Counted from the first letter of the stretch, positions 41,029-50,334 are shown. The stretch is 64,000 nt of DNA from an uncultured Akkermansia sp. (GCA_905200945.1 CAJKMG010000006.1:57064-121063); one strand, 5' to 3'. Translations and numbers: made by a program. Notes: generated by a model from the letters alone, not told the origin.

Positions 41029-42213
41029 TTACACGTATCCCGGCCGGGCGGACATGCGGCCGGAAACCATGCCGAGCACGCAGAACAAGGTATAAACCAG
41101 GCAGAACGGCAGGAAAGAGCCCCCCTGATGCAGGAAGGAAGTGAACAGCAGGCTCAACAGGGCGCCCATGGTGAAGCCGATTCCCTGGGACATGCCGGAA
41201 AGCCTGATTGATTCGGAAGGCGTCCGGGCCCGTTCCACCATCAGCGCCATTCCGCGGCTGAATACGGTTCCCGTCGCCAGGCCGAACAGAATAGCCATCC
41301 AGACGGCCCAGTCCAGTGGAAGATACAGGATGCCCCAGCAGGAAAGGGCCGCCAACGCCATGGCCACCACGATGAGGAGCCCCCGTCCGCCCATAGCTTT
41401 TTCCAGAATGTGAGCGGAGAGCGTAGCGGGCAGCTGGGCGAACATGGCCACGGAAAGGATGAAACCTGCGTCCTCATAGCTCATGCCCCGCTGCCTCAGA
41501 AAGATGGGAATCCAGGTATAAAAGAAATAGGCAGCCCCAACGCGGCTCAAATAAAAAACGGTAACCTGCCATGCCTTGCCGCTGCGCAGCAGGCTGCGTC
41601 CGGATGCCGCCGGATCGTTTTGAAACACGCCGTCCGGATGCCTGAGAAAATAAGCGCCCCACACCAGCATCCCCAGCAGGATGGGAATAATCCAGATCCC
41701 CAGGCCGAAACGCCAGCCTCCCAACATATTGGAAAGGGGAACGGACAGGCCGGAAGCCGCAGCGCTGCCCACGCCGATCATGGCGCTGTAAACGCCCATC
41801 ATGGCGGAAGCATGGTCAGGAAACTGATGCTTGATCAGTCCGGGAATGGCCGCCCCGGCAATCCCCATGCCCAACCCCATCAGAACCATGCCTCCGTATA
41901 ACCCCGCCACTCCGTCCCAGCTACGCCAGAAAATTCCGGCTACCGCCAGAAGCTGGAACCAGAAAATGATTTTCCATGGCGTCATCCGGCGTGCCACGCG
42001 CGGAGAAATGGGAGCCGCCACCCCCAGCACAAAGACGGGCAGCAGGGCGAACAGCCCTGAATTTTCCAGGGAAAGCCCCATATCCCTTTCAATCGTTCCC
42101 AGCAGCGGATCGGGAGAATCAAACCCGGTACGCAGATTGAAGCACACGATTAAAAAGGCGGCAAACAACAGCATCTTTCCCCTGATGCCTCCGGAAGTTC
42201 CTGCCTTATCCAT
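41029..42213 (-). CDS. MFS transporter, CynX/NimT type
   Basis: The 394-aa product has 12 membrane segments. The N-terminal CFNLRTGFDSPDPLLGTIERDMGLS and the second-helix ALLPVFVLGVAAPISPRVARR are typical of the CynX/NimT (cyanate/nitroimidazole) group of the major facilitator superfamily. The substrate cannot be told. It is a single gene with a hairpin upstream that belongs to the next transcript. Confidence 0.85.
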   Translation of the reverse strand: MDKAGTSGGIRGKMLLFAAFLIVCFNLRTGFDSPDPLLGTIERDMGLSLENSGLFALLPVFVLGVAAPISPRVARRMTPWKIIFWFQLLAVAGIFWRSWDGVAGLYGGMVLMGLGMGIAGAAIPGLIKHQFPDHASAMMGVYSAMIGVGSAAASGLSVPLSNMLGGWRFGLGIWIIPILLGMLVWGAYFLRHPDGVFQNDPAASGRSLLRSGKAWQVTVFYLSRVGAAYFFYTWIPIFLRQRGMSYEDAGFILSVAMFAQLPATLSAHILEKAMGGRGLLIVVAMALAALSCWGILYLPLDWAVWMAILFGLATGTVFSRGMALMVERARTPSESIRLSGMSQGIGFTMGALLSLLFTSFLHQGGSFLPFCLVYTLFCVLGMVSGRMSARPGYV

Positions 42214-42361
42214 CCCATGTTATACAGCCTCTTCCCCGCCCCTGTTCAAAAGTAACAGCCTTCCGGCTGTCAGCGGTCCGGAAGATACGGTATGGAGAAA
42301 AGACCATCAGGATGAGCAATCCCCTTGCTGTTTTCCATCCGCCCCCCCCTGTCATGAAAAA

Positions 42362-42389
42362 GCGCCGCCGTCCCGGAGAACGGCGGCGC
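42362..42389 (-). terminator. Rho-independent terminator of the M60 peptidase gene
   Basis: GCGCCGCCGT and ACGGCGGCGC form a 10-bp stem, 25 bases past the stop of the peptidase gene; TTTTT follows after one base pair mismatch on the minus strand. Confidence 0.85.
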
Positions 42390-42414
42390 CCGAACACGCT
42401 AACCTCTTAAGCTT

Positions 42415-44286
42415 TCATTTGGAAGGGCGTTTGCCGTACACCAGCGTACGCCTGCCGTCCCAGGAAACGGCTTCAATCCGCGTAGAACCTTCCGGATAGG
42501 GAACCGTAGTGGAGGAATTATCCCTGGAATCCGTCCCCGCCATGGTGATGCGGACCATCTCCCTGTCTTTGTATGTTTCAAAGACGACGGCGTTTTTCCA
42601 CACGTCATGGGAAATAATGCGACGATTGCCCTGCTCCGTAACGCCCTGGTTGTAAACGCCGCGGACAGGCAGTCGGTTCTTATATGCTTCCGCGCTATTG
42701 ACGGAAATATAGTAAATGACGGGGCTTTCCGGCTTTTTGTACTTCCTGGCGTAGGCAATCAGGTTCTTGCAGTCGGCCTCCGTGATGGTCATGCGGGCGC
42801 AGGTGTAGTCGTCCAGTTCCTGGTCAATGGGCTTGAGCATGCCCGTTTTCCGGAAAAAATCCGTCAGGTCCTGTCTGGCGGCGTCGCAGGCGTTCTTCAT
42901 GAACGCAAGCTGGAGCTCGCCGTCCTTCTTGCCCCTGGTATCCATCTTGATGGCCTTATAAAAGATATCCGGATAAAAATCGGGATTACCCTTCCCGGCT
43001 ACCTTGAAATACAACTCAAGCTGCCACAGGGGGGCCAGCTTGACAAAATGGTCGTGCACCATCGGACGGTTATCCCCGCCGGAACGCTTGTCCGGCCCGC
43101 TCTGGACAAGCCAGTTTTCCCCCTTCAAAATGCCGTTGTTCAAGTAGGCGTTGAAGCGTCCGCCAATCATGTTGCCGTCCCCGCCGTTGATGCGTTCATG
43201 CTCCAGGCGCATGTTGGAGGGATTCAGCATGTAATTCACGTAAGCGGAGTAAATGTTATTGGTCACTTCTCCGGTGGATACCCATTTCATGGCGGGGCGC
43301 ACCTGATTGACGTGGCCGAACTCATGGGCAATCCCCCAGGCGCTGCCGGGAATCCTGTCCGGATTGCCTACCTCCTTCATGGTGCCGTTATGAAAGGCGG
43401 CCCCCGTGCCGTCCGCATGCATGAACCCGTTCCAGATCACACGGCCGAACATCCGGTTTTTGGGCAGCATCCTGTACTTGTACAGGCCCATGATCTGCTG
43501 CTCCATGCCGATAATCCTGTCGTACAGGGCAATAAGTTCCTCCCCCTTGTCCGGGCAGAATTGTTTAAGTTCCTCCACCGGATACACCAGATGCACGCGG
43601 CTGCCCACGATGTCCACAACTTCCGTGGGGGAGTTTTCCAGCATCTTCTTCCAGTCGCTGTTTTTGCTGACGCCTCCCACGAAAACCCCGTTCACCTTGC
43701 CGGACAAAATGGATAAATGCACCTTGGGAGCCTTCTTGTAATTGGGGGTAAAATACTCAATGTAGCCAAGCCCCTTGTTCTTCGCCCTGATGATGTTGAC
43801 TCCCTCCTTCAGCGGATAGGAGCTGTGGCCTCCGTCCCGCCCGAAGTTGTGGATAACCAGATTCAGCTTTTCCCCTTTGGAATCCCCCATGACCAGCAAC
43901 ACGTCCTCCCCCTCCTCAAAAAAGATGCCGGTGGGATTTTCAAATTTGCTGTACTGGCTGGTACGCAGGCGTTCCGCCAGATCCTTGACCGGTTCATACG
44001 GCTCCGCCGTAAGGGCGCGGGCCTTGCGGTCAAATTTCTTCTCCGCCATCTGTGCGGCAAGCTCACGCACAAAGGGATCCTTAATCCTGGCGATGCGGTC
44101 GCGCGTGACATTGGGCTTCAACGCCAGCATGTATTCATTGGCGAACACATTGGAATCCAATGCTTTCAAACCCTCCTCCGTAATCGGCGCCCCCCCTGCT
44201 TCCTGGGCGGAAAGCACGCCGCCGCCCAGCACGCCGCAGAGGGCCAGTAAAAGACCCCCCTTTTTCAACAATGGTGAGAAAATCAT
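42415..44286 (-). CDS. Secreted M60-family (enhancin/SslE-like) metallopeptidase
   Basis: The 623-aa product has a signal peptide (MIFSPLLKKGGLLLALCGVL). An N-terminal helical and beta region is followed by the M60 domain with the gluzincin motif HEFGH (about residue 320) and the downstream Glu in STGEVTNN (about 341). M60 peptidases of mucin-feeding bacteria cut mucin beside O-glycans. A C-terminal beta domain (about 520-623) may bind carbohydrate. The ATG at 44286 is chosen for the signal peptide; the open frame extends to 44478 but overlaps the htpG start. Confidence 0.88.
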   Translation of the reverse strand: MIFSPLLKKGGLLLALCGVLGGGVLSAQEAGGAPITEEGLKALDSNVFANEYMLALKPNVTRDRIARIKDPFVRELAAQMAEKKFDRKARALTAEPYEPVKDLAERLRTSQYSKFENPTGIFFEEGEDVLLVMGDSKGEKLNLVIHNFGRDGGHSSYPLKEGVNIIRAKNKGLGYIEYFTPNYKKAPKVHLSILSGKVNGVFVGGVSKNSDWKKMLENSPTEVVDIVGSRVHLVYPVEELKQFCPDKGEELIALYDRIIGMEQQIMGLYKYRMLPKNRMFGRVIWNGFMHADGTGAAFHNGTMKEVGNPDRIPGSAWGIAHEFGHVNQVRPAMKWVSTGEVTNNIYSAYVNYMLNPSNMRLEHERINGGDGNMIGGRFNAYLNNGILKGENWLVQSGPDKRSGGDNRPMVHDHFVKLAPLWQLELYFKVAGKGNPDFYPDIFYKAIKMDTRGKKDGELQLAFMKNACDAARQDLTDFFRKTGMLKPIDQELDDYTCARMTITEADCKNLIAYARKYKKPESPVIYYISVNSAEAYKNRLPVRGVYNQGVTEQGNRRIISHDVWKNAVVFETYKDREMVRITMAGTDSRDNSSTTVPYPEGSTRIEAVSWDGRRTLVYGKRPSK

Positions 44287-44462
44287 ATTTGTTAAATAAT
44301 ACTGTTCAGTTTCCGGAATTGTTTCAAGGAAAAACGCCCGGCCCCTCCCATGCCCGGGAAAAAGCCCCTCTGTGTGACATGGAACGCTCGGGCCCAGGAA
44401 GAAAAACTGTCCATCCCCCTTGACGGGGGCCGTATAATGACGCTCGCAAAACATTTTTCCAT

Positions 44463-46304
44463 ATGAATACAGAAACACATCAATTTCAGGCGGAAGTCCG
44501 GCAGCTGCTGGACATTGTCATCAACGCCCTTTACAGCGACCGTGAAATCTTTGTCCGCGAGCTTGTTTCCAACGCTTCCGACGCCCTGGAAAAACTGCGT
44601 TTGAAGCAGCTGACGGATTCTAATATTTACCAGCCGGACAAGCCCTTGGAAATCACCGTCACCACGGATAAGGAAAACAAGACCATCACCATTGCGGACA
44701 CCGGCATCGGGATGACGGAAGCGGACCTGGTGGAAAACCTGGGAACCATCGCCCACTCCGGCACCAAAAAATTCATGGAGGCCCTCAAACAGAAGCAGGA
44801 AGGCGGAGCGGACCTGATCGGCCAGTTCGGCGTGGGCTTCTACAGCTCTTTCATGGTGGCGGACCGGGTGGAAGTGTTCACCCATTCCTATGAACCGGAA
44901 GCTGCTTCCCTGCGCTGGTCTTCCGACGGACGGGAAGGCTACAGCATCGAAACGCTGGAGGAACCGCTGGACCGGGGCACCCGCATCGTCATCCGCCTGA
45001 AAGACGAATATGAAGAGTTCTCCCAGGAATACCGCGTGAAGGAGCTCCTGCGCCGCTACTCCAACTTCGTGGGGTTCCCCCTCAACTTCAACGGAGAGCA
45101 CGTCAACACCGTCCAGGCCATCTGGTCCAAGTCCAAATCCGACGTGAAACCGGAGGAATATGATGAATTTTACCAGTTCATTGCCCACACGGATGAAAAA
45201 CCCCTGTCCTACATGCACTTCAGCGCGGACGCCCCTATTGCCCTGAATGCCCTGCTTTTCATCCCCAGGCGCAATCCGGAAATGTTCGGATTCGGCCGCG
45301 TGGACGCCAACGTGGCCCTGTACTGCAAGCGCGTGCTGATTGACGCCAAGCCGGAAGGCCTGCTGCCGGAATGGCTCCGCTTCCTGAACGGCGTGGTGGA
45401 CAGCGAGGACCTGCCCCTGAACATTTCCCGTGAAATGCTTCAGGACAACTCCCTGGTGCGCAAAATCAGCGACATCATCACCAAACGCTTCATCAAGCAT
45501 CTGGAAAAACTGGCGAAGGACGATCAGGAAACCTACAGGGAATTCTACGCGCAATTCTCCCGCTACCTGAAAGAAGGCGTCGTCACCTCCTGGCCGAACA
45601 AGGAATCCCTGGGCAAGCTGCTCCGTTTTGAATCCACGGCCACGGAACCGGGGGAAACGACCTCATTTGAAGACTACGTCACCCGCATGAAGGAAGGGCA
45701 GACGGCCATTTACGCGCTTACCGGCCCCTCCCGCTCCCATCTGGAAAACAGCCCGTACCTGGAAGCCTTCAAAGCCCGCGGCTATGAAGTGGCCTTCTTC
45801 ACGGACCACGGGGACGAATTCGTGCTGGACTCCCTGTCCAGCGTGGACGGAAAGCCCGTCACGATGATCGACCGCGCCGACGTGGAACTCCCCGCCCTGG
45901 AAGAGGAACAGAAGGACGCCCTGCCCCAGGAGGAAGCCGCGGCCCTGGAAGAATGGCTGAAAGGGCTGTACCCGGACAAATTCTCCAAAGTCACCCTGGG
46001 CAAGCGCCTGGTCAGCGGAGCCGCCGTAGCCCTGCAAAGCGGCAATGACATGGGGCCGGAAATGAGGGCGTACATGAAAGCCATGGGGCAGGAAGTGCCG
46101 GAAAGCCACCCGCAGCTGGAACTGAACCCCTCCAACCCGCTGGTGAAAAAGCTTTCCGCCCTGCGGACGGAAAACCCGGAACTGGCGCAAATGGTGGCGG
46201 ACCAGATCGCGAATACCGCCCTGCTCCGCGCCGGCATGCTGGACGATCCCGCCGTGCTGGCCCAGTCCTCCCAGGCCCTGATGGAACAGCTCCTGCTGAA
46301 GTAA
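44463..46304 (+). CDS. htpG: Hsp90-family molecular chaperone
   Basis: ATP-driven cytosolic chaperone. The 613-aa protein has the GHKL ATPase domain: ELVSNASDALEKLRLKQL (about 33), ADTGIGMTEADL (about 80) and GQFGVGFYSSFMVADRV (about 120). The middle domain carries PLNISREMLQ, and the C-terminal dimerisation domain follows. A TATAAT lies at 44433-44438 before the ATG, but I see no good -35 or CIRCE element. It diverges from the M60 peptidase gene. Confidence 0.97.
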   Translation: MNTETHQFQAEVRQLLDIVINALYSDREIFVRELVSNASDALEKLRLKQLTDSNIYQPDKPLEITVTTDKENKTITIADTGIGMTEADLVENLGTIAHSGTKKFMEALKQKQEGGADLIGQFGVGFYSSFMVADRVEVFTHSYEPEAASLRWSSDGREGYSIETLEEPLDRGTRIVIRLKDEYEEFSQEYRVKELLRRYSNFVGFPLNFNGEHVNTVQAIWSKSKSDVKPEEYDEFYQFIAHTDEKPLSYMHFSADAPIALNALLFIPRRNPEMFGFGRVDANVALYCKRVLIDAKPEGLLPEWLRFLNGVVDSEDLPLNISREMLQDNSLVRKISDIITKRFIKHLEKLAKDDQETYREFYAQFSRYLKEGVVTSWPNKESLGKLLRFESTATEPGETTSFEDYVTRMKEGQTAIYALTGPSRSHLENSPYLEAFKARGYEVAFFTDHGDEFVLDSLSSVDGKPVTMIDRADVELPALEEEQKDALPQEEAAALEEWLKGLYPDKFSKVTLGKRLVSGAAVALQSGNDMGPEMRAYMKAMGQEVPESHPQLELNPSNPLVKKLSALRTENPELAQMVADQIANTALLRAGMLDDPAVLAQSSQALMEQLLLK

Positions 46305-46333
46305 GGACCCCGGAGGAAACAGCCTCTTTCCCC

Positions 46334-46372
46334 AAGCCGCTCCCTGCCCACCCCGCCGGGGGCGGCTTTTTC
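46334..46372 (+). terminator. Rho-independent terminator of htpG
   Basis: AAGCCGCTCC and GGGGCGGCTT pair (one G-T), followed by TTTTTC, 30 bases past the htpG stop. Confidence 0.8.
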
Positions 46373-46387
46373 ATTTCTCTTCCCGCC

Positions 46388-47215
46388 ATGAACGCGTTAC
46401 GCCGCATGCCCCGCCACATTCTGTTCCTGAGGCTGGCCTATCAAGCGGGTATGTGCCTGCTGGCCCTGGTCGCCGTAACGCTGACCGCCATTGACCTGAC
46501 CACGGAAGCGGCGGAATGGGAAGTCACGGCGGACCGCGTCATCTACTGGATTTTTGTGCTGGATTATGTGTTCCGCTTCTCCATCAGCCGGTCCAAATGG
46601 CTCTTCATTAAGGAACACCCCTGGGATTTGCTGGCCATTATTCCCTTTGACGCCCTGTTCCGCCTGTTCAGGTTCGCCTCGCTGGGGGAAATCTTAAGGC
46701 TCGCCAGGTATCTGGACCTGTTTTCCTATGCCATGAGGTTCACCACGCGCATTCGGCGTTTCTTCAACACGAACGGATTCAAGTATATCTGCATCGCTGC
46801 CCTGGTCATCATCCTGCTGGGAGCCGTAGGCATCCATCTGGCGGAGGGCATGAGCCTGCCCAACGGCATCTGGTGGTCCTTCGTCACGGCTACCACCGTA
46901 GGCTACGGGGATACCTATCCGGTCACCACTTCAGGCAAATTCCTGGCTGTATTCCTGATGCTCACGGGCATCGGATTCGTGGGAACGCTCACCAGCACCA
47001 TCACGTCCTTCTTTCTGAGTCCCCACGGCGGAGAAGCGCTGCCGTACAGGGAAGAGGAAATTGAAGCCATTAAAAAGAAACTGGACAACCTTTCCTCCAT
47101 GACGGATGAGGACATAGACACCATGGCGGCCCTGTTGAAAACCCTTCGGGACGCCTCCCCAGCACCTCCAGCGGGAAAAGAGGAAACGCCTGCTATCCAT
47201 TCCGGAAAAAACTGA
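46388..47215 (+). CDS. Voltage-gated-type potassium channel
   Basis: The 275-aa product has four N-terminal membrane segments resembling a voltage-sensor (about 12-110, with an Arg-rich helix FRFASLGEILRLARYLD) and a two-helix pore domain. The selectivity filter is TTVGYGDTYPVT (about 172). The cytoplasmic tail is Glu/Lys-rich with coiled-coil character and ends GKN. The stop codon lies inside the degraded repeat that marks the left edge of the island, so the gene's 3' end may be an integration target. Confidence 0.9.
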   Translation: MNALRRMPRHILFLRLAYQAGMCLLALVAVTLTAIDLTTEAAEWEVTADRVIYWIFVLDYVFRFSISRSKWLFIKEHPWDLLAIIPFDALFRLFRFASLGEILRLARYLDLFSYAMRFTTRIRRFFNTNGFKYICIAALVIILLGAVGIHLAEGMSLPNGIWWSFVTATTVGYGDTYPVTTSGKFLAVFLMLTGIGFVGTLTSTITSFFLSPHGGEALPYREEEIEAIKKKLDNLSSMTDEDIDTMAALLKTLRDASPAPPAGKEETPAIHSGKN

Positions 47216-47233
47216 CAAAATCCGTTTGGTATT
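47211..47233 (+). repeat. Degraded att-like repeat, left copy
   Basis: ACTGACAAAATCCGTTTGGTATT matches the first 23-24 bases of the two long direct repeats at 51419 and 56556, with one missing A and two substitutions. It spans the stop codon of the channel gene. The matching ends there. Confidence 0.6.
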
Positions 47234-47244
47234 ACATCAAAAAA

Positions 47245-47265
47245 TGCCCTGTCCGTCCCAGGGCA
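47245..47265 (-). terminator. Terminator of the DUF805-Sel1 operon
   Basis: TGCCCTG and CAGGGCA pair around a 7-base loop, and TTTTTT follows on the minus strand, 24 bases past the DUF805 stop. Confidence 0.8.
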
Positions 47266-47288
47266 AATACCAAATACTCAACCGTTTT

Positions 47289-47900
47289 TCAGTGAGAAGA
47301 TTTTAAGTCTTTATGTTGATTACCAGCTGATTGGCTACCTTTAAAAAAAAGAAACGCCGCAATGACAATGTTGGCCAAAGGAACTAGTTTTAAAAGCACC
47401 AACCATCCGCTCTCTCCTATGTCATGAAGCCTCCTGACATCTGCAACAATATTGAAATATATATAAGAAATAAAAATAATCACAAACAAAATTAATATTC
47501 CTGAATCATTCCCTGTTTTATCCCACACCATTGCAACTCCATAAAGAAGAATAATAGCCACAATTGGCAATATCAGCAACTTCAGCGCCCAATATTCAGA
47601 TCTGGAAACACGACCGGAAAAACTGACATATTTTCTTAAAAATGAAGTTCCATTCGCATTCTCCATTTTTATAGAAGCATTTCCCTCTATTTCTCTGCGG
47701 ATTTTATGCATATCGGAAGCAGATACGGAAGACTTCAAAATCTCCTGGACGTTAGATGCATTACACTCTATTCCCAACTCATGGTTCACGATGTCTGCAA
47801 CTGACTTAGAACTTGTTTTTGTCAATATTGCGGCATCCACAAGTTTATTATATGCATTAATACGGGATAGCCTTTCTTCCGACTGTTCCATAACTTTCAT
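47289..47900 (-). CDS. DUF805-family membrane protein
   Basis: The 203-aa product has an N-terminal cytoplasmic helical part (about 1-75) and a C-terminal DUF805 domain with four hydrophobic segments. The mark of the domain is FLRKYVSFSGRVSRSEYWALKLL (about 80-102) and later VADVRRLHDIGESGWLVLLKLVP. DUF805 proteins are small inner-membrane proteins of unknown function often found next to prophage or stress genes. The gene is clearly richer in A+T than the housekeeping genes. It is the last of three genes on the minus strand. Confidence 0.8.
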   Translation of the reverse strand: MKVMEQSEERLSRINAYNKLVDAAILTKTSSKSVADIVNHELGIECNASNVQEILKSSVSASDMHKIRREIEGNASIKMENANGTSFLRKYVSFSGRVSRSEYWALKLLILPIVAIILLYGVAMVWDKTGNDSGILILFVIIFISYIYFNIVADVRRLHDIGESGWLVLLKLVPLANIVIAAFLFFKGSQSAGNQHKDLKSSH

Positions 47901-47940
47901 CTTTTTATAAATACAGTTACTATGCTCTTCGCTCTTCCCT

Positions 47941-49539
47941 TTACATTACTCCCAGCTTCTTCAGCATGGAGATGGCAACGGAATTTCCCTGTTCCGCAGC
48001 CAGACGATACCAGCGTATCGCTTCCTGCCTGTTTTTAGCAACTCCATGCCCAAAATAAAAACACGCGCCCAATCTTCTTTGAGCTTCTGCATTTCCTTTT
48101 TTGGCTGACAAAAAATACCAGTTTACGGCTTCTCTTTTATTCTTCCCAACTCCGTTTCCAAAAAAATAACAATCGCCCAGCCACCTCTGGGCCTCCACAT
48201 ACCCCTGCCCGGCAGCCAGGCGGAACCACTTCACCGCCTCCTGTTTGTCCTCCCTGATTCCTTCTCCCCCAAAATAACAACCTCCCAGAATCCACTGGGC
48301 TTTCGCGTTCCCCTGCTCGGCAGCCAAACGGTACCACTTCACCGCCTCCTGTTTGTCCTCCCTGATTCCTTCTCCCCAAAAATAACAATCTCCCAGAATC
48401 CTCTGGGCTTCCGCATCCCCCTGTTCGGCTGCCAGACGGTACCACTTCACCGCCTCCCTCTTGTCCTCCCTGATTCCTTCTCCCAAAAAATAACAATCTC
48501 CCTGCCGCTTATAACAATCTACCAGAATCCTCTGGGCTTCCGCGTCCCCCTGTTCGGCTGCCAAACGGTACCACTTCACCGCCTCACTCTTGTCTTCTCT
48601 GATTCCCTCTCCCCAAGAATAACAGTCTCCCAGAATCCTCTGGGCTTCCGCGTCCCCCTGCCCGGCTGCCAAGAGATACCACTTCACCGCCTCCCTCTTA
48701 TCTTCTCTGATTCCCTCTCCCCAAAAATAACAGTCTCCCAGCATCCTTTGGGCTTTCGCGTTTCCAAACTCCGCCGATTTTTTGAAATATGAGACAGCTC
48801 TCTCCACATCTCCTTTATTCAAATACTGCTCCCCCAAATTCATCAGGCGGGTATGATCCAGTTCTACTGTCTCGTTCTCATGGGCGTATTTTTTTCCATT
48901 AAATAGCTGTACAACACTAAAAGCTGTTAAAAAACATACGGAAATGATGATTGCAATCATCCGCCATTTTCTTCCTGCCCACCGTTTTTTCTCTATCTCT
49001 ATTTCCGGATAATTATTTCCATCCGCAAATATTTGTTTCATGCTTTTTTTAGAACAATGAAAATCTATCAGGAAAAACGAGAACAGCAGAAAGACGATGA
49101 TGAAAGATAAGTAAGACCACATATTTTCAGAACAGTCCATCAATAAAAAACCTACAGGAATAAATAAGGAAAAATAAACGCCCGCATTTAATATCATACT
49201 GTTATACTTGCAGTCTCCTGCCATGTCCGCTGCACGGCTGTCAGGAATACAGGCAGAAGATATACAGAAAACAACAATTCCTATATAGTCTCCCCACGTC
49301 AAATGTTCCACTATTCCTTTCCAGCTTTTTATTACTGCAAAATCATACAGGGAAACAGCAATAACCAGTAAGCACAAAGCCAAAGCGGCTTGTACTGTAG
49401 AAACTTGAGTTTCCCTTCTTGAAGAGAATAAAGACAGGGGCAGCAGGACGACGGAAGCCGCAAAAGAAAAAATCACCCTGGCGCTCAACCCTCCCAGCGC
49501 TCCAACCAAAATACTTAATATTGCATGAAGCATACTCAT
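47941..49539 (-). CDS. Membrane-anchored Sel1-repeat protein with near-identical repeats
   Basis: The 532-aa product has about five hydrophobic segments in residues 1-220, then a soluble C-terminal half with at least seven 36-residue Sel1 repeats (unit: AQRILGDCYFWGEGIREDK...EAVKWYRLAAEQGDAE). Several units are nearly identical at the DNA level (48180-48760), a sign of recent tandem duplication. One unit is interrupted (RILVDCYKRQGDCYFLG), as if a short piece had been duplicated or lost. The ATG at 49539 is preferred over a TTG at 49545. It is the second gene of the three-gene operon. Sel1 proteins are scaffolds; the role here is unknown. Confidence 0.8.
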   Translation of the reverse strand: MSMLHAILSILVGALGGLSARVIFSFAASVVLLPLSLFSSRRETQVSTVQAALALCLLVIAVSLYDFAVIKSWKGIVEHLTWGDYIGIVVFCISSACIPDSRAADMAGDCKYNSMILNAGVYFSLFIPVGFLLMDCSENMWSYLSFIIVFLLFSFFLIDFHCSKKSMKQIFADGNNYPEIEIEKKRWAGRKWRMIAIIISVCFLTAFSVVQLFNGKKYAHENETVELDHTRLMNLGEQYLNKGDVERAVSYFKKSAEFGNAKAQRMLGDCYFWGEGIREDKREAVKWYLLAAGQGDAEAQRILGDCYSWGEGIREDKSEAVKWYRLAAEQGDAEAQRILVDCYKRQGDCYFLGEGIREDKREAVKWYRLAAEQGDAEAQRILGDCYFWGEGIREDKQEAVKWYRLAAEQGNAKAQWILGGCYFGGEGIREDKQEAVKWFRLAAGQGYVEAQRWLGDCYFFGNGVGKNKREAVNWYFLSAKKGNAEAQRRLGACFYFGHGVAKNRQEAIRWYRLAAEQGNSVAISMLKKLGVM

Positions 49540-49589
49540 TAACAATCAATATTTATACCAGCTTTCACCCATTTATCCTGATGATTCCG

Positions 49590-50159
49590 TTATTTAATAT
49601 TAATTTCATTATTGAGAATCAAATAATCAATAGCGCCAGCGGCCTCCCTTCTATTCATTATTCCCTGTTTGACGCGCAGGGACAAAACCTTTACCATCTT
49701 GTCTGCAAGAACCTTGTCCACCTTTCCCTGTTTTACGGCTTCCTGAAGGCGTGACAGAGATGCGCGAAAGACCTGAGCTTCTTCTTCCCTGGCAATTTTT
49801 GACTGGGCTTCATGTTCCGCCTGGTTGATGATTGTCTTGGCTTTGGCGCTTTGACGTTTATCCCAGGCGGCAGCTCCCGCCCTGGCTTTGGCTGAAGGGT
49901 CATAAGTGCTGGTAATTAAATCCCCACGATACCTGTTCCCATATTGGTCTGAAACGGAAATCGGGGTTATGCTGGTTCTAGTTGTAGGCGTTTTTCTGCT
50001 TTTGAACCGTTCAAACCTGGCTCTGGCGCTTCTGTCCCCTTTCCCGGAATGAGTGTAATAGCCACCCGCTCTTCCCGTTTCCAAAGTTCGAGCCAAAACA
50101 TGTTCTCCCACCAGAAAGACTGTTCCAAATATGATTAATAAGGAAATAGAAACATTCAT
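49590..50159 (-). CDS. Small exported protein, first gene of the island operon
   Basis: The 189-aa product is not recognised. The N terminus (MNVSISLLIIFGTVFLVGEHVLA) is a signal peptide or anchor. The mature part is basic, with an Arg/Ser/Thr-rich stretch (RFERFKSRKTPTTRTS) and a Lys/Ala/Glu-rich helical C terminus (about 90-165). It is AT-rich, 50 bases upstream of the Sel1 gene on the same strand. Its start is 17 bases from one arm of the inverted repeat at 50177. Confidence 0.65.
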   Translation of the reverse strand: MNVSISLLIIFGTVFLVGEHVLARTLETGRAGGYYTHSGKGDRSARARFERFKSRKTPTTRTSITPISVSDQYGNRYRGDLITSTYDPSAKARAGAAAWDKRQSAKAKTIINQAEHEAQSKIAREEEAQVFRASLSRLQEAVKQGKVDKVLADKMVKVLSLRVKQGIMNRREAAGAIDYLILNNEINIK

Positions 50160-50176
50160 TTTTTGCCTGTTCTAAC

Positions 50177-50334
50177 GGATTCCCAATCCGTACATTTATA
50201 TCGAATAATGTAGAAAAAAATCTAACATATTTTTATGAATCATTGTTTATCATCTTTCATTTCCTTTTCCGTTCCTGTTTGATCTTTATAGCTGTTATCA
50301 TCACATTTTAGACTTGTGTACGGATTGGGAATCC
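50177..50334. promoter_or_regulatory. Candidate invertible promoter region bounded by an 18-bp inverted repeat
   Basis: Bases 50177-50194 are the exact reverse complement of 50317-50334 (GGATTCCCAATCCGTACA). The arms enclose 122 AT-rich bases between two divergent genes and each lies 17-18 bases from an ATG (50159 on the minus strand, 50353 on the plus strand). A minus-strand TATAAA (complement of 50195-50200) sits directly inside the left arm and points at the small exported protein gene; no equally good promoter points at the recombinase. Each arm is itself a dyad (ACGGATT-N3-AATCCGT for the left arm), so paired operators are an alternative. Confidence 0.55.

Noticed and set aside
44405..44440. 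TTGACG...TATAAT as the htpG promoter
   Set aside because: The two boxes are only 7 bases apart, so they cannot be a matched -35/-10 pair; TATAAT alone may still be used.
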